Assembly (NCBI GenBank): GCA_016283355.1
Contig: JAEEMS010000013.1
Coordinates: 1 to 64,000, forward strand
DNA: 64,000 bases
Direction: 5' to 3'
Source: Elusimicrobiaceae bacterium
GTDB lineage: Bacteria > Elusimicrobiota > Elusimicrobia > Elusimicrobiales > Elusimicrobiaceae
The notes below the pieces were generated by a model, which did not search any database, was not told the DNA's origin, and saw only the letters and a program-made list of their open reading frames with translations. A program made the position numbers and the translations under genes. This document shows positions 23,518 through 32,028 of this stretch, in pieces. The first letter of the stretch is position 1, and every line of letters starts with the position of its first letter.

Positions 23518-24263
23518 TGTCTACCATTTTAGCTAAAAAACCTTCTACTCTTACCGATCTACCCATGCACTATTGTCCGGGTTGTGGTCACGGGATTGTG
23601 CACCGGTTACTTGCAGAAACATTTGAAGAACTTAATATTGCAGACCGTGTTATTGGTGTGGCTCCGGTAGGGTGTGCCGTATTTGCCGACGATTATTTTA
23701 CGTGTGATACCGTGCAAGGTGCGCATGGCCGCGGGCCTGCGATTGCTACGGGTGTCAAACGTTCAAAACCGGGGGCTATCGTATTTTCCTATCAAGGGGA
23801 TGGCGACCTTGCTTCTATCGGTATGGCGGAAATTGTCCACGCCGCCGTGCGCAGTGAAAACATTACCGTTATTTTTATTAACAATGCTATTTACGGAATG
23901 ACCGGCGGCCAAATGGCACCTACCACACTGGTTGGCCAAGTGGCTACCACGGCTCCCAAAGGGCGTGACCCGAAAATGCAAGGGTGGCCGATCAATATGT
24001 GTGAGATGCTTTCACAAATTACCGGTTCCAAATATCTGGCGCGTGTAGCGGTGGACACTCCTCAAAACGTACTGAAAGCCAAGGCGTGCATCAAAAAAGC
24101 GTTTGAGAACCAGGTAAATAATGTTGGTTTTTCCATGGTGGAAGTAATTTCCCAATGCCCTACCAACTGGCATGCATCCGTGGAACAAGCACTTGAATTT
24201 GTGCGTACCAAAATGATTCCGCAGTATCCGCTGGGTGTATTTAAAGATGAGGGGGCGAAATAA
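23517..24263 (+). CDS. korB: 2-oxoacid:ferredoxin oxidoreductase, beta subunit
   Basis: A 248-residue TPP-binding subunit. YCPGCGHGIVHRLL starts the domain, and GDGDLASIGMAEIVHAAVRSENITVIFINNAIYGMTGGQMAPTT is the TPP/Mg binding GDG-(x)n-NN motif. The start ATG overlaps the alpha-subunit stop by 1 nt (TAATG) and follows GCAAGGAGG. A longer frame starting at 23463 is only open sequence within korA. It houses the active site together with the alpha subunit. Confidence 0.9.
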   Translation: MSTILAKKPSTLTDLPMHYCPGCGHGIVHRLLAETFEELNIADRVIGVAPVGCAVFADDYFTCDTVQGAHGRGPAIATGVKRSKPGAIVFSYQGDGDLASIGMAEIVHAAVRSENITVIFINNAIYGMTGGQMAPTTLVGQVATTAPKGRDPKMQGWPINMCEMLSQITGSKYLARVAVDTPQNVLKAKACIKKAFENQVNNVGFSMVEVISQCPTNWHASVEQALEFVRTKMIPQYPLGVFKDEGAK

Positions 24264-24796
24264 TGTATCAAGGAATTCGTATAGCAGGATTTGGCGGACA
24301 AGGCGTTGTTTCTGCCGGAATTTTACTGGCACAAGCGGGCGTAGAAAATAAATTAAATGCCAGCTGGTTGCCCTCTTACGGGCCGGAAATGCGCGGCGGA
24401 ACAGCCAATTGTTCGGTGGTCGTTTCCGATGGCGAAGTGTACACGCCTATCGTATCAGTGCCGGACACGGTTATTGTAATGAATGAGCCATCCCTTCCTA
24501 AATTTGAGCCCATGCTTAAAAAGGGTGGGCTACTTATTTTAAACAGTTCTTTGGTAAATTCACACCCTACACGTAAAGATATCCAAGTGCTTTGTGTGCC
24601 GTGCAACCAAATCGCCGAAAAAGTCGGCATGGCTCGCGTGGCTAATTTGGTGGCACTGGGTGCATTTATCAAAGCTACCGGAGCGGTGACGTTGGAAAGT
24701 GTGGCGCATGCCATGAAGAAGGTTTACAAACGTGCCAAACCGGAAATGTTGGAACTCAACCAAAAAGCATTGCAAGCCGGCTTTGATGCGGTTTAA
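24263..24796 (+). CDS. korC: 2-oxoacid:ferredoxin oxidoreductase, gamma subunit
   Basis: A 177-residue gamma subunit with the diagnostic GFGGQGVVSAGILLAQAG start and SYGPEMRGGTANCSVVVSD. It completes the heterotetramer with CoA-related functions at the subunit interface. The start overlaps the beta-subunit stop (TAATG). Its stop codon overlaps that of the convergent MFS gene by 3 nt with no terminator between, so transcripts must run into each other's genes. Confidence 0.9.
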   Translation: MYQGIRIAGFGGQGVVSAGILLAQAGVENKLNASWLPSYGPEMRGGTANCSVVVSDGEVYTPIVSVPDTVIVMNEPSLPKFEPMLKKGGLLILNSSLVNSHPTRKDIQVLCVPCNQIAEKVGMARVANLVALGAFIKATGAVTLESVAHAMKKVYKRAKPEMLELNQKALQAGFDAV

Positions 24797-25983
24797 TGCT
24801 TTTGAAGCGGATGATATTTTTGGGCTAAATAGCAGAAATAGAGTCCGGGGATTGTTACCAGTCCGGCTATCAAGAGCGCATTTCGTAATTGGTAGAAAGA
24901 AGAAAGAGTGCCGATCAGCGTAGGGGAAAGGGCATCCCCCAACAAGTGGATAATAAAAATGTTTACCGCAAACGCCATGGAGCGTACCGTGGGGGCAGTG
25001 GTATCTATCAATGCAGCGGAGATTGCCCCCGTTGGCAAGAATAAAAGTACAATTACCGCACTAAAACATACCAGCATTCCCCCTAACGATTGGGCCCACA
25101 AACCCGCCCCCATAAATGGCAAACAACCTATCAACGCAAAGGCCATGGTCAAATAGTATCCCCGGGGTGTTTTGGCAAATAAATATTCCGCTAATTTACC
25201 ACCTAACCAAGTACCGGCTGCCCCACCGACAATTAACAATCCGCCAAACAACGTGCCGGCTTGTGCGGTATTGATATGCAGATAACGGACTAAATAAGTG
25301 GGTATCCATGCTGCGCATCCGCCCATTAAAAAAGTAATCATGGCCTGTGTAAGGCAAATGTATAAAAACGGTTTATTTTGTAAAAGGGCGCGGTACTCTT
25401 TCCAACGGGGTTCTTTTTCGCGGGTGTGATGTGCTTCATCTTTAAGATGTCCGCTGAGCAGCGCCAACACAAATCCCGGGATAGCTACGCACATAAACGC
25501 GGCTTTCCATCCCCAATGTTGCCCGATCGCTCCGCCTAAAGCATAACCTAGGGCACTGCCCAACGGTAACGCCAAGCCAAAGGAGGCCAATACGCGGGCA
25601 TGTTTTGCTTTGGGGTAATGTTCCGCCAGAAAAGGTTGAGCCACGGTGGTAAATCCGCCTTCCCCAATGCCGGTTAATCCGCGGGCACACAGCAACATCG
25701 CAAAATTTTTAGCTCCGGCGCACAGCAATGTGGCGGTACTCCATACAAAGGCACTGGCTTGTATCCATTTTTGACGGGCGGAACGGTCTGCCAGGTAACC
25801 GATTAACGGAGCGTAGCACATATACACCACCATAAAGGCCGAGGCCAACGTGCCCAGTTGCCAATCGGCCAAGTGTAAGTCACGCTGTAATAACGGAAAA
25901 ACGGCATAAAGTGCTTGCCGGTCTATATAATTAAATAAATTCAAAAAAAATAAAATAACAAAAATGTACTTGTTTTTTTTCAT
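24793..25983 (-). CDS. MFS transporter (spinster-like)
   Basis: A 396-residue, 12-helix major facilitator. FLNLFNYIDRQALYAVFPLLQRDLHLADWQLG opens helix 1 as in spinster-type transporters, and YLADRSARQKW is the MFS loop 2-3 motif. GLTGIGEGGFTTVAQPFLAEHYP matches the helix 4-5 region. The substrate is unknown. The ribosome site AAGGGA lies 5 nt before the ATG and inside the 3' arm of a hairpin (25988-26009), so translation may be controlled by RNA folding. Confidence 0.8.
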   Translation of the reverse strand: MKKNKYIFVILFFLNLFNYIDRQALYAVFPLLQRDLHLADWQLGTLASAFMVVYMCYAPLIGYLADRSARQKWIQASAFVWSTATLLCAGAKNFAMLLCARGLTGIGEGGFTTVAQPFLAEHYPKAKHARVLASFGLALPLGSALGYALGGAIGQHWGWKAAFMCVAIPGFVLALLSGHLKDEAHHTREKEPRWKEYRALLQNKPFLYICLTQAMITFLMGGCAAWIPTYLVRYLHINTAQAGTLFGGLLIVGGAAGTWLGGKLAEYLFAKTPRGYYLTMAFALIGCLPFMGAGLWAQSLGGMLVCFSAVIVLLFLPTGAISAALIDTTAPTVRSMAFAVNIFIIHLLGDALSPTLIGTLSSFYQLRNALLIAGLVTIPGLYFCYLAQKYHPLQKH

Positions 25984-25987
25984 ATTT

Positions 25988-26009
25988 CCCTTATTCTATA
26001 AAATAAGGG
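25988..26009 (-). promoter_or_regulatory. Hairpin sequestering the MFS ribosome site
   Basis: On the minus strand CCCTTATT-ttatag-AATAAGGG forms an 8-bp stem whose 3' arm contains the AAGGG Shine-Dalgarno of the MFS gene. If transcribed, it would block initiation until opened. An upstream AT-rich -10-like stretch near 26027-26033 would start transcription before it. Confidence 0.4.
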
Positions 26010-26051
26010 TAGTTTGTTGAAATTTTTATATAATACGGGTACGGAGGATTT

Positions 26052-26606
26052 ATGAAAAAAGGGTTTACGTTAATTGAACTGCTGATTGTAACGGTAATTG
26101 TAGGGGTATTGATGGCAGTAGCCGCGCCTAAGTTTTATATAGCGTTGGAGCGGGGCCGCTCGGCGGAAGGGTTGAGGTATATCGAACAGGTGGCGACGGA
26201 TTTAAATGCTTATTATATGGCTCATGGCAAATATCCGACAGGTGCAGACCTGCAGCTCTACACGAATGGAGATTATTCTACGCAATATCCACGCTTGAAA
26301 CATTTTGAGCATATAACGGCGGGTGGATTATGGATTTCGCGAAAAGCCGACAATAAAGTTTGGATACGGTTGAAACGGAGAGGGTTTTATGCCATGTACG
26401 GTCACCTGCACGATGGCACACTGACAGGGATTACCTGTACCAATGGTCCGAACGACGATAGACAAACCTCGGGAAATGAATTTGCACGTTATTGCCAACA
26501 GTTGGGGTTTAAACAGAAAGGAACCAGCAGTGCTATTTATCAAATGGAAATTGTACCCGGGTTTCGGGATGCGTTCTGCGAGGGAATAACGGGTTGTGCC
26601 AGTTGA
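26052..26606 (+). CDS. Type IV prepilin-like protein 1 (184 aa)
   Basis: KKG-FTLIELLIVTVIVGVLMAVAAPKFYIAL is a class III signal: cleavage after Gly4, N-methyl-Phe, Glu at +5, then a hydrophobic helix. The remainder is globular, with Cys pairs near the end (ITCTNG, RYCQQLG, DAFCEGITGCAS). Such proteins are assembled by type IV pilus or type II secretion machines. The gene has an ACGGAGGATTT ribosome site and is followed 54 nt later by a similar gene. No assembly ATPase or peptidase is in the window. Confidence 0.88.
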   Translation: MKKGFTLIELLIVTVIVGVLMAVAAPKFYIALERGRSAEGLRYIEQVATDLNAYYMAHGKYPTGADLQLYTNGDYSTQYPRLKHFEHITAGGLWISRKADNKVWIRLKRRGFYAMYGHLHDGTLTGITCTNGPNDDRQTSGNEFARYCQQLGFKQKGTSSAIYQMEIVPGFRDAFCEGITGCAS

Positions 26607-26660
26607 AAGATTTATAACAAAATTGAAAATAGGCAAGTTTAAATTTGGAAAAGATTGGTT

Positions 26661-27191
26661 ATGAAAAAGGGTTTCACGTTGATAGAGATGTTGATTGTGG
26701 TGGTAATTGTGGGCACGCTGATGGCTGTGGCGGTTCCCAAGTATCATATTGCTCTTGAAACGGGGCGTTCCCGCGAAGGTATTGTATACATAAAGGCGTT
26801 GGCGGACGATTTAAACGCGTATTATTGGATGTGGGGTCATTACCCTCTTACATCCGCTGGTATGCAAGATCTGGGTGAAACTGTATATTGGAATAATCTT
26901 TCGGATAGGGGCTTACCAAAATTAAATCATTTTTTTATGCAAATCCCTGCGAAAGGTTGCACCTCGAATACCTGCAATATCGGTATAGAACGAAATGGCG
27001 GGGATATGTATAGTTTGGAGATTCATCTTACCAATGGAGAAATTGACAACATGTTATGTAGCGCTTGTTTGCAAACGGGTCCCAATACTTTATCATGTAA
27101 TGGTGCTCGGGAAAGTTATAATCGCTATTGTAGTGTAATCGGAAAAGAATCAGTAGCAGCTAACGGTGCTACTATTTATCCTATCTTATAG
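26661..27191 (+). CDS. Type IV prepilin-like protein 2 (176 aa)
   Basis: KKG-FTLIEMLIVVVIVGTLMAVAVPKYHIALETGRSREG closely follows prepilin 1, so the pair are probably tandem duplicates. The globular part differs, with Cys in GCTSNTCNIG and LCSACLQTG. The ATG at 26661 is preferred over the upstream TTG at 26655 because the lysine-rich leader then has normal length. A terminator follows at 27212-27238. Confidence 0.88.
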   Translation: MKKGFTLIEMLIVVVIVGTLMAVAVPKYHIALETGRSREGIVYIKALADDLNAYYWMWGHYPLTSAGMQDLGETVYWNNLSDRGLPKLNHFFMQIPAKGCTSNTCNIGIERNGGDMYSLEIHLTNGEIDNMLCSACLQTGPNTLSCNGARESYNRYCSVIGKESVAANGATIYPIL

Positions 27192-27211
27192 AAATAAAAT
27201 CTTATAAATTT

Positions 27212-27238
27212 TACCCCCGGATTTTCCGGGGTTTTTTA
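27212..27238 (+). terminator. Terminator after the prepilin pair
   Basis: ACCCCCGG-atttt-CCGGGGT is followed by TTTTTATT. It lies between convergent genes and may work from both sides. Confidence 0.8.
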
Positions 27239-27259
27239 TTTTAAGAAATGAGGGAATAC

Positions 27260-27718
27260 TTAAGCCGGGCGGTTTTGACGCAATGTTTCAAATAAAACAA
27301 TAGCCGCGGAAGAAGATAAATTGAGAGACCGTACCGGTCCGCTCATCGGAATAGTAAATAGGCGGTCTTTATAAATTTCGTAAAATTCTTTGGGTAGTCC
27401 AAACCCTTCCGCCCCAAATACCAGGTAAGCATCGGCCGGGATGTGTACGTCCCAATAAGCGGTTTTCCCTTTGGTGGAAAGAAAAAACAATTTGTCACGT
27501 GTGGGTTTTTCTTTTTCTAAAAACAGTTCCCATGTTTCGTAGCGGCGGTAATCCAGATTAGGCCAATAATCAAGCCCGCTGCGCCGTATTTCTTTAGAGG
27601 CAATTTTAAATCCCAGTTTCCCTACCAAATGCAAACGGGTGCCGGTGGCCACACAAGAGCGGCCGATATTGCCGGTATTGAAAGGAATTTCGGGGTTTAC
27701 AAGTACAATGTTGAGCAT
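27260..27718 (-). CDS. trmL: tRNA (cytidine/uridine-2'-O-)-methyltransferase TrmL
   Basis: A 152-residue SPOUT enzyme. NIVLVNPEIPFNTGNIGRSCVATG is the TrmL N-terminus, and FGAEGFGLPKEF and FTIPMSGPVRSLNLSSSAAIVLFE form the trefoil-knot SAM site. It methylates the ribose of nucleotide 34 in certain tRNA-Leu species. No clear ribosome site is visible. It lies 57 nt after glgP on the same strand, with a weak hairpin (27730-27762) between. Confidence 0.92.
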   Translation of the reverse strand: MLNIVLVNPEIPFNTGNIGRSCVATGTRLHLVGKLGFKIASKEIRRSGLDYWPNLDYRRYETWELFLEKEKPTRDKLFFLSTKGKTAYWDVHIPADAYLVFGAEGFGLPKEFYEIYKDRLFTIPMSGPVRSLNLSSSAAIVLFETLRQNRPA

Positions 27719-27775
27719 AAAATAAACAGCCGCCCTCCTCTTTTAAACAAAGGAGGACGGATAATTTTTAAAGTG

Positions 27776-30337
27776 TTATTCTTCCCAACGGATAAACAGT
27801 GGCGTTAGGATATGGGGCAACGCCGGGTTCTTGGGGAGCACACGTAACGCATAATCTTGCCGTCCGCTGTTGATGGGAGCCATGGAAACCTCATAGATAT
27901 AAGCATCTCCTTCTTTGCCGGTGCAATTCATGGGGATGGCAGCTTCTTTAAGGATATCCCCGCGGTTACCACGTTGGCCCAAGTAAAGTTCCACCTGTAT
28001 ATCTTCGGGCAATAAATTGCCCAAAAATACACGTGCTTTGAAATTTACCTGTGAACTCATCAAGATAGCATTTTCCGGTTGGGGTGTAATGTCCGTAACG
28101 GACACGCGATACCAGTTATCCGCAATTTTTTTGTGCCAATCGGCTATCCGTTCTATTTTTCCGGGTTCGTTAAGCCCTAAGCCATAGTTATGGGCCGGTA
28201 CATAGAACATTTGATAGTATTCTTTTACCATGCGGTGTGTGTTGAAAAACGGCACGATGCGTTTGATAGATTCCTTCATCAGGGCCATCCAGGCCGGAGA
28301 ATAATTTTTTCCTTCTTCTTTCGCATAGTAGGTGGGAGCAATTTCTTGTTCAATAAGGTTATAAAGAGCTTCCGACTCCACACTGTCGCGTTCTTCATCG
28401 GACCTATACACTTCCGGCCCGCCGATAGACCACCCGAATTCACAGGGGCCCACTTCATCCCACCAACCGTCTAATACGGACAATGCCAACGCCCCGTTAA
28501 GAGCCGCTTTCATGCCGCTGGTACCGCTTGCTTCCATCGGGCGGATGGGGTTGTTGAGCCAAATGTCTACCCCTTGTACCATGTAGCGGGCCACGTTCAT
28601 GTTGTAATCTTCCAAGAATACGATTTTATTTTTAAAGCGAGGATCGTTCTGTGTCAGCCCGACAATCAATTTGATAAATTCTTTACCTGCGGTATCGGCC
28701 GGGTGCGCTTTTCCGGCGAAGACAAATTGTACCGGTCGTTCCGGATTGTTGACAATTTTATCTAAGCGGTTTAAATCTTTAAAAAGCAACGTTGCCCGTT
28801 TGTAAGTAGCAAAACGGCGGGCAAAGCCGATGGTTAATACTCCATCTTTCAGTACGCGATTTGTTTTCTTGACAGTTAATAAATCAAACCCTTGGCGGCT
28901 TAGCTGGTGGGCAACACGTTCCCGGGCCATGCCGATGAGTTTGTTTTTGCGTGCAGAGTGGACGGCCCATAATTCTTCGTTGGGAATATTGTCCACGTTG
29001 TTCCACAAATTGGGGACCGAAGGGTCCATTTCGCTGAGTTGATCGTTGTTAAACAGGTAACGGCGGACAAGTTCATTGAGCTCATGGGAAATCCACGAAG
29101 CACTGTGTACCCCGTTGGTAATGCTGGTAATCGGCACTTCTTTGAGTGGAAGTTCCGGCCACAAATTATGCCACATTTCACGACTGACCAGTCCGTGTAA
29201 TTTGGCCACTCCATTGCAAAACGCGGATAAGCGCAAAGCCACTACGGTCATACAGTAAGTGGCCGATTGCGGAGTTTCCTTACCGATAGCTAAAAATTGA
29301 TCCCAAGAGAGTCCCATTTCTCCGGCGTAATAGGCCATATATTTGCGGACGAGTTCCGGGTTGAAATGTTCGTTCCCGGCGATGACAGGTGTGTGGGTAG
29401 TAAATACGGAAGTGGTCCACACTTTTTCGCGCGCTTGGGCGAATGTTAATTTTTCGCGTCGCATCAAATCAATAATACGTTCAAATAATAAGAAAGCGCT
29501 GTGCCCTTCGTTAATGTGATAAACCGTCGGGTAAATTCCCATGGCATTTAACGCTTTTACCCCGCCGATACCCAGCACTACTTCCTGGCGGATGCGGTTT
29601 TCGCGGTCACCGCCGTAGAGTTTTTCGGTAATGGCGCGTTGAGCGGGTGTGTTTTCTTGCAAATTGGTATCTAACAAGAACAAAGAAGTTCTTCCTACCG
29701 GTACACGCCAAATGCACGCTTTCACGGTTTCATTTGCCAGGTGGATATCTATGATGATATCTTTCCCGTCTTTGGTTACGCGTTCTACCGGCATGTGGGC
29801 CCAATCGTTATCGGGGTATTCTTCATTTTGCCACCCTTCCCGGTTGAGTACTTGGCGTACGTACCCCTGTTTGTAAAACAGCCCCACGCCGATGATCGGC
29901 ATTCCCAGGTCGCTGGCGGATTTCATGTGATCCCCTGCCAACATTCCTAACCCGCCGGAATAAATGGGTAATCCTTCACCGATTCCGTATTCCATTGAAA
30001 AATAAGCAGTTAACATTTGTCCGTTTTCTTGCTTTCTCTCGTGGTACCAAGTATGCGGATCGTTTTTATACTTGTAGTAAGCGTCTTTTACTTCATTTAA
30101 ATTCCGGACGAAATTTTCGTCTTGGCTTAATTCTTCAAAGCGTTTTTGCGGAATGCTTCCCAAAAACCATTTGGGGTTGCGTTTGGAGGCCGTCCATAAA
30201 TCGTTATCAATTTGCACAAACAGTAAGATGGCACGCCAGTTCCACGTAAACCACATATCGTTGGCGAGTTCTTGTAAAAACTTGATATTATCTGGTAAAT
30301 TCGGCTGTACATTAAAAGAATGAATTTTCATTTTCAA
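27776..30337 (-). CDS. glgP: Alpha-glucan (glycogen/starch) phosphorylase
   Basis: An 853-residue GT35 phosphorylase of the type with an N-terminal DUF3417 segment (QELANDMWFTWNWRAILLF). GYVRQVLNREGWQNEEYPDNDW, HINEGHSAFLLFERI and the PLP-Lys region EASGTSGMKAALNGALALSVLDGWWDE are clear. It releases glucose-1-phosphate from alpha-1,4-glucan in the cytoplasm. The GH57 gene at 61541 may belong to the same pathway. A TATAAT box lies about 30 nt before the start. Confidence 0.93.
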   Translation of the reverse strand: MKMKIHSFNVQPNLPDNIKFLQELANDMWFTWNWRAILLFVQIDNDLWTASKRNPKWFLGSIPQKRFEELSQDENFVRNLNEVKDAYYKYKNDPHTWYHERKQENGQMLTAYFSMEYGIGEGLPIYSGGLGMLAGDHMKSASDLGMPIIGVGLFYKQGYVRQVLNREGWQNEEYPDNDWAHMPVERVTKDGKDIIIDIHLANETVKACIWRVPVGRTSLFLLDTNLQENTPAQRAITEKLYGGDRENRIRQEVVLGIGGVKALNAMGIYPTVYHINEGHSAFLLFERIIDLMRREKLTFAQAREKVWTTSVFTTHTPVIAGNEHFNPELVRKYMAYYAGEMGLSWDQFLAIGKETPQSATYCMTVVALRLSAFCNGVAKLHGLVSREMWHNLWPELPLKEVPITSITNGVHSASWISHELNELVRRYLFNNDQLSEMDPSVPNLWNNVDNIPNEELWAVHSARKNKLIGMARERVAHQLSRQGFDLLTVKKTNRVLKDGVLTIGFARRFATYKRATLLFKDLNRLDKIVNNPERPVQFVFAGKAHPADTAGKEFIKLIVGLTQNDPRFKNKIVFLEDYNMNVARYMVQGVDIWLNNPIRPMEASGTSGMKAALNGALALSVLDGWWDEVGPCEFGWSIGGPEVYRSDEERDSVESEALYNLIEQEIAPTYYAKEEGKNYSPAWMALMKESIKRIVPFFNTHRMVKEYYQMFYVPAHNYGLGLNEPGKIERIADWHKKIADNWYRVSVTDITPQPENAILMSSQVNFKARVFLGNLLPEDIQVELYLGQRGNRGDILKEAAIPMNCTGKEGDAYIYEVSMAPINSGRQDYALRVLPKNPALPHILTPLFIRWEE

Positions 30338-30363
30338 ACCCCATTTTTAAGATACCTAGATTA

Positions 30364-30400
30364 TATAAAAAAAGCCGATTGCTTGTACGCAATCGGCTAT
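30364..30400 (-). terminator. Terminator after the DUF1646 gene
   Basis: On the minus strand AGCCGATTGC-gtacaa-GCAATCGGCT is followed by a run of seven T. It separates the transporter gene from glgP. Confidence 0.88.
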
Positions 30401-30417
30401 ATGATAAAAGATTGCTC

Positions 30418-31476
30418 TTACAACACCGCAGAAAGGATGACAAAGTAAGCAATCAGCAACACAATTCCCAATCCAAACGCAGATTTCATCCATTCTTTGC
30501 TTTTAATTCCCAATTTGGATGCACAAATAATATTGGGAATATTGCCGGGGATCAACATCCCTCCCGATATAATCAAGCTCATCAAGAGAAACGTAAGAGT
30601 CCGGTCTGTAATGGCGGGGGTTACTTCAATAGCGGCCAGTGTGGCATTATCCAATACGGCTGAAAGCATATTAATCCAATACAACCATCCGGCGTGTAAA
30701 TGCGAAATTGTTTTTAGGGCCAACGGCTTTAGGCCATCCCCTAAAAATGTTAAGGCCATTACAAACAGATAAACTTTTCCGGCGCGTATAAAAATACTTT
30801 TAACGGAATGTTCGCTTTGGGTGTCTGCCGCTTTGGCCCCGGGGGCATGTGCGATGGTATCTTCTCGTAGAGAACTGGCCATCCCGGCCATGAACAAAAC
30901 ACCGCCCAACACATACCACCCCAAGTGTTCGATTAAGTAGAAAAATCCGGCGTTATGCGGTGCCCCGGAAAGTTTGGAAATAACAACCGTTCCTAACGGT
31001 TCTCCGATAGCGGTTAAGATAGCTCCCATCCCGATTGCATAACAGGAAAACGTTACCAGTTTAATGCGTCCCTTTCGTCCCAACGGCAACATAACTGCCA
31101 CTTCCGCCAAAATAAGCGCGGCGATAATAGCGGTAATAATGCTGGAAGAAAGCCCTAATATGAATACGATAGAAAAAAGCGTCCAACGTAGTCCCAATTT
31201 TTTAACTGCGAACTGCGTTAAATGCTGAAGTTGCGTGTGAAACTGACGGAACAACAGCCCGGCAATGAGTACGGCTGCCGTAATTTTAAGGGGATCCTTC
31301 AGCGCCACTCCCACCAAATGCCAGCTCCAAACATGGGAAACAGTCACGGCGAAAATCCCGCAAACAAACAAAAATGCTTCTAAATTTTCTTCTACTTTAT
31401 GAACGGTCAGCGGAAGGAGTAAAACAACAAAGATAAGAAGAGAAAGTAACACGGTTTGAACCAACGTTAATTCCAT
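30418..31476 (-). CDS. DUF1646 family membrane protein, putative cation transporter
   Basis: A 352-residue protein with about ten membrane segments. LPLTVHKVEENLEAFLFVCGIFAV near the N-terminus, GMGAILTAIGEPLGTVVISKL in the middle and the C-terminal DNATLAAIEVTPAI and GGMLIPGNIPNIICASKL match the DUF1646 pattern, related to the NhaD/ion-transporter superfamily with its repeated GEPLG and PGN motifs. Transport of a cation is inferred from the superfamily, not shown. The gene lies directly after tRNA-Glu on the same strand. Confidence 0.75.
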   Translation of the reverse strand: MELTLVQTVLLSLLIFVVLLLPLTVHKVEENLEAFLFVCGIFAVTVSHVWSWHLVGVALKDPLKITAAVLIAGLLFRQFHTQLQHLTQFAVKKLGLRWTLFSIVFILGLSSSIITAIIAALILAEVAVMLPLGRKGRIKLVTFSCYAIGMGAILTAIGEPLGTVVISKLSGAPHNAGFFYLIEHLGWYVLGGVLFMAGMASSLREDTIAHAPGAKAADTQSEHSVKSIFIRAGKVYLFVMALTFLGDGLKPLALKTISHLHAGWLYWINMLSAVLDNATLAAIEVTPAITDRTLTFLLMSLIISGGMLIPGNIPNIICASKLGIKSKEWMKSAFGLGIVLLIAYFVILSAVL

Positions 31477-31493
31477 AACACCCCTCTAAAAAA

Positions 31494-31567
31494 CGTCCCG
31501 TACGAGATTCGAACTCGTGATCTCCGCCTTGAGAGGGCGGCGTCCTGGGCCACTAGACGAACGGGAC
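31494..31567 (-). tRNA. tRNA-Glu (CUC)
   Basis: Minus-strand cloverleaf: acceptor GTCCCGT/ACGGGAC with discriminator G, anticodon stem CCGCC/GGCGG around loop CTCTCAA (anticodon CTC), T stem ACGAG/CTCGT with loop TTCGAAT. CCA is not encoded. This is the minor Glu isoacceptor reading GAG. Confidence 0.95.
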
Positions 31568-31602
31568 AGATATCTTTATTTTAGCAAATTTTGAGCGAAC
31601 GG

Positions 31603-32028
31603 TTAAGGAAGGGCTTTGCGCCAATCCTCTCCGTTAATCAGCAGTTGTTTGGCGATGACTTTTCGACCCGGCTGATAGGAATAGACCACTTCAAATTTCG
31701 TATCCGTATCGTTACGTTTACGGAAAAGTTTGTCTAAATCGCGGGCCTTGTTCTCCGGAATGTAAAAGCGGCATTGACGCCCCCAGCGGGCATCCTTGCA
31801 AAAATCTTGTTCCGGGCACTGATTCCTCTTAAATTGGGAACAATCAGTGTGTGTCCAATCGATTTGGTATTGAATGTAGTGACCGGAAAGTAAATCACGC
31901 GGGTCATAACCCATGACCGCCACCTTTACTTCACTTCCGTGATTGCGTTGCCAGGCAAGAGTAATCGTCCAAATAACAAGGCACACAAAAGGTATGGCAA
32001 AACAGATTGCTAAAATTTTTGCTTTCAT
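31603..32028 (-). CDS. GDYXXLXY-domain membrane-anchored protein
   Basis: A 141-residue protein with one N-terminal membrane segment and then VAVMGYDPRDLLSGHYIQYQID, the signature block of the GDYXXLXY family (here SGHYIQYQ). A Cys-rich stretch follows (DCSQFKRNQCPEQDFCKD and QCRF). Family members are regularly encoded next to a DUF2157 protein, as here, where the start overlaps the DUF2157 stop by 4 nt. Function is unknown; the pair probably forms a membrane complex. Confidence 0.78.
   Translation of the reverse strand: MKAKILAICFAIPFVCLVIWTITLAWQRNHGSEVKVAVMGYDPRDLLSGHYIQYQIDWTHTDCSQFKRNQCPEQDFCKDARWGRQCRFYIPENKARDLDKLFRKRNDTDTKFEVVYSYQPGRKVIAKQLLINGEDWRKALP

Noticed and set aside
30340-30356. 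ATCTAGG before glgP as another copy of the composite element
   Set aside because: Only the seven bases match. The palindromic box and the 40-nt spacing are absent, and the site is downstream of the -10 box.
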